A stretch of DNA of 5,008 nucleotides from contig CAMFSS010000189.1 of assembly GCA_945983195.1 (NCBI GenBank), forward strand, positions 1 through 5,008, given 5' to 3'. Of the stretch, positions 1 through 5,008 are shown one piece after another. The notes beneath the pieces are model-generated. The model saw nothing but the letters and a program-made list of their open reading frames with translations, had not been told where the DNA came from and did no database searches. How positions within the stretch are numbered: position 1 is the first letter of the stretch; every line of letters begins with the position of its first letter. The translations under genes and the position numbers were made by a program. Source of the stretch: an uncultured Prevotellaceae bacterium. Its GTDB lineage: Bacteria; Bacteroidota; Bacteroidia; Bacteroidales; Muribaculaceae.

Positions 1-437
1 GGGGTGTGCTTAGGCGCATCGTCGTAGGCGGCAGTCGGTGAGTGGGGAACGAGAGCGGTTGCAGCATCGGCAACAGCATCGTCAGCCACATCATCGGCTG
101 TAGTGGTTATATCGGGCGACTCCGGCTGTTGAGGATTCTTCGGCTTGCGTCCGCGCTTGCCCTTTCCGGCAGTTTTCTCAGCAGGATTTTCGCTTGAATT
201 GGCATCGGCAGGATTTTCAGCCTTCTTGTCGGCCTGTTGTTTCTTTGCTTTAGGCTTCGGGCCTCTCTTTTTCGGGGAATTTGCCTGGCTTTTAGCGCTG
301 TCGATAGCTTGCTGGTCGAGAATTTGATACACGAGGTCGTCAAACGAATCGGATTCCTTCGTCTTTAGTCCCATCGACTCAGCAATAGCAGTCAGCTCGG
401 GCTGTGTTTTCGAATTTAATTCGGTAATAGTGTACAT
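1..437 (-). CDS. rho: Transcription termination factor Rho, N-terminal part (partial, cut by window edge)
   Basis: Rho is a hexameric RNA-dependent ATPase helicase that ends transcription in the cytoplasm. Reading leftward from the ATG at 437-435, 145 full codons are open to the edge. Residues 1-48 look like the helical Rho N-terminal domain: MYTITELNSK, then a PELTAIAESMGLK helix and a DDLVYQILDQQAI helix. From about residue 50 the protein becomes low-complexity: a Lys/Pro/Ala/Asn segment with two AT-hook-like basic motifs (KKRGPKPK near 56-63, GKRGRKPK near 93-100), then an acidic Asp/Ala/Val/Thr segment (about 110-145). Bacteroidota Rho proteins are known to carry a long disordered insertion between the N-terminal domain and the RNA-binding fold. 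The RNA-binding and ATPase domains lie outside the window, so the identity rests on the N-terminus and composition. No Shine-Dalgarno is seen; the start is preceded by an A/T-rich stretch. It is divergent from porT. Confidence 0.9.
   Translation of the reverse strand, partial: MYTITELNSKTQPELTAIAESMGLKTKESDSFDDLVYQILDQQAIDSAKSQANSPKKRGPKPKAKKQQADKKAENPADANSSENPAEKTAGKGKRGRKPKNPQQPESPDITTTADDVADDAVADAATALVPHSPTAAYDDAPKHT
181..218. repeat. Short in-frame direct repeat in the Rho low-complexity region
   Basis: The 11-mer GCAGGATTTTC occurs at 181-191 and again at 208-218, exactly 27 bp apart. On the minus strand each copy encodes Glu-Asn-Pro-Ala, so the protein has two ENPA units nine residues apart. 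The spacing is a multiple of three, consistent with in-frame expansion of a disordered segment by slippage. Confidence 0.6.
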
Positions 438-462
438 AAAAAATGAATATGTAAGTTTCTAA

Positions 463-494
463 GTGCCGTGCGCCACATGACGAATGGGCGGCAC
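463..494 (-). promoter_or_regulatory. Possible hairpin in the rho leader, just upstream of the rho start
   Basis: GTGCCG (463-468) and CGGCAC (489-494) form a perfect 6-bp inverted repeat with a 20-nt loop. In a leftward transcript it would lie about 25 nt upstream of the rho ATG. Rho autoregulates through its leader in other bacteria, so a structured leader is plausible, but the stem is short and the loop long, and it could be chance. Confidence 0.25.
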
Positions 495-666
495 AATCGC
501 TTTTCTGTTGCAAAGTCGGACTCAGCAGTCACTGCCCACTTTGGCAGCCATTAAGTCGCTTGCATTGAAAATGTAACGAATTAATTGAATAAAAAATTGA
601 TTTGTAGAAAAACCTGGATTTTCTTAGTCGTGCAAAGCGGAGATGACCGCCTGCGAAAGTGCATCG

Positions 667-698
667 GGCAACCGCATAGTTGCCGAATTGCTCGGCAA
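667..698 (-). promoter_or_regulatory. Two overlapping, mutually exclusive inverted repeats at the rho transcription start
   Basis: GGCAAC (667-672) pairs with GTTGCC (679-684) across a 6-nt loop. The arm at 680-686 also pairs perfectly with 692-698 to give TTGCCGA-attgc-TCGGCAA, a 7-bp palindrome with a 5-nt centre. The second palindrome overlaps the predicted -7 element and the start region, so as DNA it is placed like an operator. The first would sit at the very 5' end of the rho transcript and could act as a 5'-end hairpin. A role is inferred; only the symmetry is seen. Confidence 0.4.
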
Positions 699-727
699 AT
701 ATACAGCTTTTCTTGGAATCACGCAAA
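696..727 (-). promoter_or_regulatory. Candidate Bacteroidota-type promoter driving rho
   Basis: On the minus strand, TTTG (plus positions 724-727) is followed after exactly 20 bp by TATATTTG (plus 696-703). This is a full match to the Bacteroidota primary sigma consensus of TTTG at -33, a 19-21 bp spacer, and TAnnTTTG at -7. It is the only exact TAnnTTTG I found on the minus strand of the intergenic region. Transcription would start near 688-692 and give rho a leader of about 250 nt. A/T tracts lie at and just upstream of the -33 element. Confidence 0.65.
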
Positions 728-747
728 AAACGCAAAAAAAATTTGCG
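722..747. repeat. Tandem A-tract repeat ending in a small palindrome
   Basis: CGCAAAAAA is tandemly repeated at 722-730 and 731-739. The second copy continues into CGCAAA-aaaaa-TTTGCG (731-747), a 6-bp inverted repeat with a 5-nt loop. It sits at and just upstream of the -33 element of the candidate rho promoter. Phased A-tracts here could bend DNA or act like an UP element; that is inference. Confidence 0.45.
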
Positions 748-867
748 GAAAATTTTTCGGAACAGGTGGTGTGCGGCTGTCGCAAAGGGGTGAATAAAGC
801 GATGGAAAGCTGATTAATGTGGGTGGCCGATGCAATAAAGCAGGGGTGCAGTGCGTTATAAGAGATA

Positions 868-1590
868 ATGAGAATGTTGAAATATAGTAGGTTTTTGCTC
901 TTGGCAGCGTGTGCGACACTCTGCCTGGTAGCTTTTGCTCAGGATAATGACAAAATTCTGAACCGCCCCTACGCCGACCTCAAGCGTCTGCACTTCGGCT
1001 TCTCGGTGGGATTCCACTTTCAGGATCTGAAGCTACAGAACAACGGATTTGTGACCGAGAACGGCGAGACGTGGTTTGCCGAAGTTCCGGCACACTCACC
1101 GGGCTTCTGCGTGAATGTGCTTGCCGACCTGCGCCTCTCGAAGTATTTCAATCTGCGCTTTTCGCCGGGAATGTATTTCGGCAACAAGAACGTACACTTT
1201 CGCGACGCAGCCAACGACGTGGTTGAGACGCAGAACGTGAAGAGCAACTACGTGGTTATGCCCCTTGACTTGAAATACTCGGCATTGCGCTACCGGAATA
1301 TGCGACCCTACCTGACAGGAGGAGTGATGGGGGTGCTCGACGTGTCGAAGAAGCGCAGTGAGCAGATAGCACTGAATAATGGCGATGTGATGCTCTCGAT
1401 AGGATTCGGGTGCGACTTCTATCTGCCATTTTTCAAATTCTGCCCTGAGGTGAAATTCTGCTTCGGGCTGAAGGACTTGCTGAAACGCGACCGTCCTGAC
1501 TTGAGCGACGACCCGGAGATGCTGAAATACACCAACTCGCTCGGCAAAGTGACGAGCAACATGGTGGTGGTGACGTTCTACTTTGAGTGA
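868..1590 (+). CDS. porT: PorT, outer-membrane beta-barrel protein of the type IX secretion system
   Basis: PorT (SprT in gliding bacteria) is an outer-membrane barrel protein required for T9SS secretion; its exact role is unclear. The 240-residue product has a signal peptide (hydrophobic core about residues 8-22, likely cleavage after AFA at 24). The mature N-terminus LNRPYADLKRLHFGFSVGFH (31-50) is characteristic of the family. It is followed by alternating beta-strand segments, the block SNYVVMPLDLKYSALRYRN (126-144) with RPYLTGG (146-152), the late block FCFGLKDLLKRDRPDLSDD (197-215), and a terminal strand ending in Phe-Tyr-Phe-Glu. Length fits the family. The ATG at 868 is chosen; a second ATG at 874 would also keep the signal peptide. 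A weak AAGAG lies upstream. It is the first gene of a same-strand run into porP, porK and porL. It could be filed more loosely as a porin-family barrel, but the motifs and neighbours favour PorT. Confidence 0.9.
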   Translation: MRMLKYSRFLLLAACATLCLVAFAQDNDKILNRPYADLKRLHFGFSVGFHFQDLKLQNNGFVTENGETWFAEVPAHSPGFCVNVLADLRLSKYFNLRFSPGMYFGNKNVHFRDAANDVVETQNVKSNYVVMPLDLKYSALRYRNMRPYLTGGVMGVLDVSKKRSEQIALNNGDVMLSIGFGCDFYLPFFKFCPEVKFCFGLKDLLKRDRPDLSDDPEMLKYTNSLGKVTSNMVVVTFYFE

Positions 1591-1621
1591 CGGGATTCAT
1601 GCCGCTTCGATGACAGCGTAC

Positions 1622-1636
1622 ACACCCAGTGGGTGT
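1622..1636 (+). promoter_or_regulatory. Small hairpin between porT and porP
   Basis: ACACCC (1622-1627) and GGGTGT (1631-1636) form a perfect 6-bp stem with a 3-nt AGT loop, inside the 76-nt gap between the porT stop and the porP ATG. No T-run follows, so it is not a standard intrinsic terminator. It may be an mRNA processing or stabilising element, or chance. Confidence 0.35.
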
Positions 1637-1666
1637 AGACATCTTGAAATAATTGATTGGAAAAGA

Positions 1667-2671
1667 ATGAGGACATTTCCCATACATATTGAGCCATTGA
1701 GAGCTGCGGTGCGTGCTGTGGCAGTGATGGTGTGCCTTTTGGCATCGCGAAATGCAGCCATAGCCCAGACCGATGCCCAACTCACACAATACTGGGCAAT
1801 GCCCACCTACTACAGTCCCGGCTTTGTGGGCAACAGCGACTACATACGCATCACCGGAGCCAGCCGCATGCAGTGGGTGGGAATACCGAAAGCCCCGAGG
1901 GCATTCCTCGCCCTTGCCGACAGCCCCTTCAAGCTTTTCGGCAAGCGAGTGGGAGCCGGCGTGGTGGTGATGCAGGAGAGCGAAGGCCTCTATACCTCGC
2001 TCAATGCCGCACTACAGGCTGCGTGGAAGAAGCGCATCATGAAGGGCGAGCTGAGCGTAGGAGTGCAATTCGGACTTGTGAGCCAGTCGTTCAAAGGCTC
2101 TGACGCCTATATCCCCGACGATGACGACTATCATGAGGGCAACGACGACGGAATACCCCGCACCGACATCAACGGCACAGCCATCGACTTTGCCGCCGGT
2201 GTGGTGTACACGCACAAGCTGTTCTGGGTGTCGCTGTCGGCTACCCACCTTTCGGCACCCACCATCACAATGAAGGACAAGAGCCAGGAGGAGAAACAAT
2301 ATGAATTTGAAGTGCCACGCCTCTATTATTTTATGGCAGGTGGCAATATTCCGGTTAAAAATACGTTATTTGAAGTGCAGCCATCGATGATGCTGAAGAC
2401 CGACGGGACGATGTGGACAGGCGAGGGCACTGCGCGCCTGCGCTACAACAAATTCATTTCGGGAGGCTTCGGCTACCGGTGGAAAGATGCCGTTTCGGTG
2501 ATGATAGGAGCCGAATACAAGAACTTCTTCCTCGGCTACAGCTACGACTATCCGGTGTCGAAAGTGGCAAAAGCCAGTTCTGGCAGCCATGAGGTGTTTC
2601 TGCGCTACAACATAAAGCTCAATATGGGCGAAAAGAACAAGAACAAGCACAAGAGTATTCGTATAATGTAG
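1667..2671 (+). CDS. porP: PorP/SprF family outer-membrane protein of the type IX secretion system
   Basis: PorP/SprF proteins are outer-membrane barrels; PorP is needed for T9SS function, and paralogues act with particular secreted partners. The ATG at 1667 gives 334 residues and a sensible signal peptide (core about 14-26, likely cleavage after AIA at 33). The frame is open back to a TTG at 1583 inside porT, but that would add 28 residues ahead of the signal peptide. Family hallmarks are DAQLTQYWAMPTYYSPGFVG (36-55), the RMQWVGIPKAP block (67-77), many amphipathic strand pairs, and GSHEVFLRYNIKL near the C-terminus (306-318). An acidic loop DDDDYHEGNDDG (151-162) is probably surface-exposed. 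After the last strand comes a basic tail, KNKNKHK (323-329). It lies 4 bp ahead of porK, so the two are almost certainly co-transcribed. Because PorP/SprF is a multi-copy family, porP proper is favoured mainly by the adjacency to porK and porL. Confidence 0.92.
   Translation: MRTFPIHIEPLRAAVRAVAVMVCLLASRNAAIAQTDAQLTQYWAMPTYYSPGFVGNSDYIRITGASRMQWVGIPKAPRAFLALADSPFKLFGKRVGAGVVVMQESEGLYTSLNAALQAAWKKRIMKGELSVGVQFGLVSQSFKGSDAYIPDDDDYHEGNDDGIPRTDINGTAIDFAAGVVYTHKLFWVSLSATHLSAPTITMKDKSQEEKQYEFEVPRLYYFMAGGNIPVKNTLFEVQPSMMLKTDGTMWTGEGTARLRYNKFISGGFGYRWKDAVSVMIGAEYKNFFLGYSYDYPVSKVAKASSGSHEVFLRYNIKLNMGEKNKNKHKSIRIM
2633..2650 (+). repeat. A-rich hexamer repeat at the 3' end of porP
   Basis: Three near-identical hexamers, AAGAAC, AAGAAC and AAGCAC, run in tandem and encode the Lys-Asn-Lys-Asn-Lys-His tail of PorP. 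They end 25 nt before the porK ATG. The unstructured A-rich stretch could help ribosome loading on porK, as A-rich leaders do in Bacteroidota; that is inference. Confidence 0.5.
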
Positions 2672-2675
2672 ATAT

Positions 2676-4109
2676 ATGAAAAAAGCGATAATTTATATTA
2701 CCCTTGCCATGACAGTAGCGTCGTGCATGTCGCCTAAAGGCAGCATGAGCAGCGCCGGGGGCGAAGTTACCGGCGTTGGGGGCATAGTGTGGCAAGAGCC
2801 TACCCCTTACGGTATGGTGCTGATTGACCGCGGTTCGATGAAGGTCGGTCCGGCAGAGAACGACTCCACATGGGGCATAGAGGCCTCGGCACGCGGAGTG
2901 TCGGTGGATGCTTTCTGGATGGACGAAACGGAAATCACCAACTCGAAGTATAAGCAATTCCTCTACTGGGTGCGCGACTCCATCATTCGCGAGCGACTTG
3001 CCGACCCTGCCTACGGCGGAAACGAGGCTTTCAAGATTGAGGAGGACAAGGACGGCAATCCCATCACTCCGCGCCTCAACTGGAACAAGGCAATTCCATG
3101 GAAGAACCCGAGCGAGGACGAGGCAAGGGCGATAGAGAGCGTGTACCGCACCAACCCGATAACCGGAGTGCGCGAGCTTGATCCCGAACAGATGATTTAC
3201 CGCTACGAGGTGTACAACATGACCGAGGCAGTGAAGCGCAAGCGCCGCCTCGACGCCACCCGCCGTGACTACAATACCGACCATGAGGTGAACACCGAGC
3301 TGCCAACCATCTCGAAGGACACCGCTTACGTGGACGATGAGGGTCGCATACGCCGCGAGACGGTGACGCGAGCACTCACCGGTGACTATGACTTCCTAAA
3401 CACCTACATCGTGAACGTGTATCCCGACACAACGTGCTGGGTCAACGACTTTGAGAATGCCTACAATGAGAAATATGTGCGCATGTACTTCTCGCACGCC
3501 GGCTACAACGACTATCCCGTGGTGGGTGTAAGCTGGGAGCAAGCCAATGCCTTCTGCGCATGGCGCACCGAGTATCTGCGCCGCTCGCTGGGCAAGCAAG
3601 GCGTGTATGTGGAGCCTTACCGCCTCCCTACCGAGGCCGAGTGGGAATATGCCGCACGCGCAGGCAAGAACGAGAACAAATATCCCTGGAGCGGAGAGCT
3701 GCCCATGGAGGAGAAGGAGGGCTGCTTCTATGCCAACCTCAAGCCTATGGAGGGCAACTATGTGAAAGACGGCAACATCATCACATCGCGTGCCGGAAAC
3801 TACTCGCCCAACGACTTCGGACTGTATGACATGGCAGGAAACGTGAGTGAATGGACCTCGACATCGTTCACTGAGAGCATCGACAAGATGACGAGCGACC
3901 TCAATCCCGAATACCGCTACAATGCCGCCAAGGAGGACCCCTACAAGATGACGCGCAAGATAGTGCGTGGCGGCTCGTGGAAAGATGCCGCCCACAATGT
4001 ACGCAGCGACCTGCGCATGTGGGAGTACCAGAACGAGCAGCGTTCCTACATAGGCTTCCGCTGTGTTCGCTCATCGGTGGGCTTCTCGAAATCGAAGAAG
4101 AGGAAATAA
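2676..4109 (+). CDS. porK: PorK (GldK), T9SS outer-membrane ring lipoprotein with an FGE-sulfatase fold
   Basis: PorK, anchored in the periplasmic face of the outer membrane by lipid, forms with PorN the large periplasmic ring of the T9SS. The 477-residue product opens with a lipoprotein signal whose lipobox is Val-Ala-Ser-Cys, giving lipidation at Cys17. The formylglycine-generating-enzyme-like fold is seen from GMVLIDRGSMKVG (46-58) and DAFWMDETEITNSKYKQF (78-95). It resumes after a family-typical charged insertion (about 100-275) with YPVVGVSWEQANAFCAWR (280-297), YRLPTEAEWEYAARAG (315-330), SPNDFGLYDMAGNVSEWT (377-394), VRGGSWKDAAHNVRSDLRMW (430-449) and GFRCVRS (460-466). The cysteine pair used by true FGE enzymes between the NVRSDLR and GFRC blocks is absent, as expected for a structural protein. 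Its ATG follows the porP stop by 4 bp. The C-terminus is basic (SKSKKRK). Confidence 0.96.
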   Translation: MKKAIIYITLAMTVASCMSPKGSMSSAGGEVTGVGGIVWQEPTPYGMVLIDRGSMKVGPAENDSTWGIEASARGVSVDAFWMDETEITNSKYKQFLYWVRDSIIRERLADPAYGGNEAFKIEEDKDGNPITPRLNWNKAIPWKNPSEDEARAIESVYRTNPITGVRELDPEQMIYRYEVYNMTEAVKRKRRLDATRRDYNTDHEVNTELPTISKDTAYVDDEGRIRRETVTRALTGDYDFLNTYIVNVYPDTTCWVNDFENAYNEKYVRMYFSHAGYNDYPVVGVSWEQANAFCAWRTEYLRRSLGKQGVYVEPYRLPTEAEWEYAARAGKNENKYPWSGELPMEEKEGCFYANLKPMEGNYVKDGNIITSRAGNYSPNDFGLYDMAGNVSEWTSTSFTESIDKMTSDLNPEYRYNAAKEDPYKMTRKIVRGGSWKDAAHNVRSDLRMWEYQNEQRSYIGFRCVRSSVGFSKSKKRK

Positions 4110-4202
4110 TGCCGGAAGCCGGTGCTCCAAAGCAATAGGCAGCCGCAAAACACAAGAACAGAAAAAACAAAACATACAAAACCAAATTGCACAAATCGAG
4201 AA
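4110..4202 (+). promoter_or_regulatory. 93-nt A-rich spacer and leader between porK and porL
   Basis: Just after the porK stop are two very small stems, CCGG-aag-CCGG (4112-4122) and TGCT-ccaa-AGCA (4123-4134). Then comes a strongly A-rich, U-poor tract (about 4146-4202) leading to the porL ATG, with no clear Shine-Dalgarno. The tract looks like an unstructured ribosome-loading leader. The stems are too weak and lack a T-run, so this is not read as a terminator, and no TAnnTTTG promoter is visible. Confidence 0.5.
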
Positions 4203-5008
4203 ATGGGCAAGATTAAAAGATACAAGAACGTGGTTGAGCGATTCCTTTCGGGAGAAAAAGGACAGCGTTTCTTCAATTTCGCTTACAGTATTGGTGCCGC
4301 AGTGGTAATCTGGGGTGCACTTTTCAAGATACTTCACCTTCCAGGCGGCAACACGCTGCTGTGCGTGGGAATGGGCACTGAGGTGCTTATGTTTATCCTC
4401 ACAGCCTTCGACCGTCCGGCAAAGGAGTACAAGTGGGAAGAGGTGTTCCCGGTGCTTGCCACCAACGACCCTGAGGACCGCCCCGATTTCAATGGCGGAG
4501 GCGGTGGTATCATCATAGGCGGTGGAACCGGCGGAGGCAGCGGCGTGAAGATTGACGGTACGGCGGTCAGCGACCAGCAGGCACGCCACGCAGTGGGCAT
4601 ACCCGACGGAATCAACCTCACCGAGGAGGATTCGCGCAGTCTGAGCGAAAGCATAGCCAAGATGGCAGCCGCAAGCGACCAACTGTCGCGTATGGCAGAG
4701 CTTACTGATGCCACACAGCAATATTTGAGCCAGATGTCGGCAATATCGGAGCAGATGGAGCGCCGGCGCGCCACGACTGAGGCGCTCAACCAAGTGTCGG
4801 ACGTGCTTCTCGGCAGCTACCGTGCCATTACCGACAACAGCGAGAACATCACGCGCAGCTCGACCGGATATGTGGAGCAGATGGACAGCCTCAACCGCAA
4901 CATCAGCGGCTTGAATGCCATCTATGAGATTCAGCTCAAGAGCATTTCATCGCAGCTCGACAGCATCGACCGCGTGAACCGCGGACTGAAGGATATCCGC
5001 GACATGTA
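4203..5008 (+). CDS. porL: PorL (GldL), inner-membrane motor protein of the type IX secretion system (partial, cut by window edge)
   Basis: PorL with PorM forms the inner-membrane proton-driven motor that powers the T9SS. From the ATG at 4203, 268 codons are open to the edge; the family runs to about 300 residues, so most is present. Two transmembrane helices are clear: NFAYSIGAAVVIWGALFKIL (25-44) and about 50-69, joined by the short loop HLPGGN. Glu60 in helix two (GMGTEVLMF) is at the position of the glutamate essential for the motor in GldL. Tyr28, Lys42 and His45 also match conserved GldL positions by spacing. Next come a cytoplasmic segment KEYKWEEVFPVL (74-85), a Gly-rich linker (98-114), and a long helical, probably coiled-coil region (138-268) rich in Ser, Gln, Leu and Met. 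Expected downstream partners are porM and porN. No Shine-Dalgarno is seen. Confidence 0.95.
   Translation, partial: MGKIKRYKNVVERFLSGEKGQRFFNFAYSIGAAVVIWGALFKILHLPGGNTLLCVGMGTEVLMFILTAFDRPAKEYKWEEVFPVLATNDPEDRPDFNGGGGGIIIGGGTGGGSGVKIDGTAVSDQQARHAVGIPDGINLTEEDSRSLSESIAKMAAASDQLSRMAELTDATQQYLSQMSAISEQMERRRATTEALNQVSDVLLGSYRAITDNSENITRSSTGYVEQMDSLNRNISGLNAIYEIQLKSISSQLDSIDRVNRGLKDIRDM
4494..4544 (+). repeat. G-rich repeat tract encoding the PorL glycine linker
   Basis: GGCGGAGG occurs at 4494-4501 and 4530-4537, and GGCGGTGG at 4500-4507 and 4518-4525. All are in frame and encode Gly-Gly runs between the PorL transmembrane pair and its cytoplasmic helices. All offsets are multiples of three, so slippage would change linker length without breaking the frame. 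Many GG doublets could allow a two-layer G-quadruplex on the coding strand. Confidence 0.5.

Larger units (their letters stand above)
438..867. other. 430-bp divergent intergenic region between rho and porT
   Basis: No convincing gene lies here. Open frames across it start at TTG codons and have ordinary non-coding composition. It is richer in A/T than the flanking genes, especially 569-626 and 719-757. On the minus strand it holds a good candidate rho promoter (696-727) and several inverted repeats, listed separately. On the plus strand I looked for TTTG, 19-21 bp, TAnnTTTG ahead of porT and found only a poor match: TTTG at 601-604, then TAGTCGTG at 625-632. The porT promoter is therefore unassigned. 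Confidence 0.7.

Noticed and set aside
529..735. Leftward 68-codon frame as a rho leader peptide
   Set aside because: Its TTG start lies upstream of the predicted transcription start near 690, and its composition is not protein-like.
585..797. Rightward 70-codon frame in the intergenic region
   Set aside because: It starts at TTG, has no domain or signal-peptide features, and crosses the A-tract and rho promoter region, so it reads as non-coding sequence.
438..867. CRISPR, tRNA, rRNA or mobile-element remnants in the intergenic region
   Set aside because: No regularly spaced repeats, no cloverleaf-like arms and no transposase fragments or terminal repeats were visible.
1583..1666. Upstream extension of porP to a TTG start inside porT
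   Set aside because: It would place 28 polar residues ahead of a clear signal peptide. The ATG at 1667 gives a normal export signal and does not overlap porT.
2619..3995. Long leftward frames opposite porK (about 221 and 199 codons)
   Set aside because: They are antisense to a clearly recognised PorK with strong family motifs. Such frames arise from the G/C-rich third positions of the sense gene, and they show no recognisable domains.
4112..4134. Intrinsic terminator after porK
   Set aside because: The two stems are only 4 bp each and no T-run follows, and porL continues the same functional operon.
4071..4793. Leftward frames opposite porL, one with a proline-rich run
   Set aside because: The proline run is simply the complement of the PorL glycine linker, and the sense frame is unmistakably PorL.

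Overview
The window comes from a Bacteroidota genome, most likely order Bacteroidales. Three things point there. First, four consecutive genes encode type IX secretion system (T9SS) components, a system confined to this phylum. Second, the leftward gene is a Rho factor with the long low-complexity insertion typical of Bacteroidota. Third, its promoter matches the Bacteroidota consensus (TTTG, 20 bp, TAnnTTTG), and start codons are preceded by A/T-rich sequence instead of Shine-Dalgarno sites. A gut commensal such as a Muribaculaceae member is my best guess, but the sequence alone does not settle the family.

Layout. Positions 1-437 (minus strand) hold the N-terminal 145 codons of rho, cut by the window edge. 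Positions 438-867 are a 430-bp divergent intergenic region. It carries a strong candidate rho promoter (696-727), a palindrome over that promoter's start region, a tandem A-tract repeat and a roughly 250-nt rho leader; I could not find a convincing rightward promoter. Positions 868-1590 are porT. Positions 1667-2671 are porP; its start is best placed at the ATG at 1667, not at the upstream TTG at 1583 inside porT. Positions 2676-4109 are porK, only 4 bp after porP. Positions 4203-5008 are porL, after a 93-nt A-rich spacer, and run off the right edge.

How the genes work together. PorK (with PorN, expected downstream) forms the periplasmic ring of the T9SS. PorL (with PorM, expected downstream) is the inner-membrane proton-driven motor. 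PorP is an outer-membrane barrel of the PorP/SprF family, and PorT is an outer-membrane barrel needed for T9SS function. All four run in the same direction and probably form one operon that continues into porM and porN.

Nothing here looks like a wholly undescribed system. The points worth a second look are the placement of porT directly ahead of porP-porK-porL, the disordered Rho domain, and the overlapping alternative hairpins at the rho promoter.
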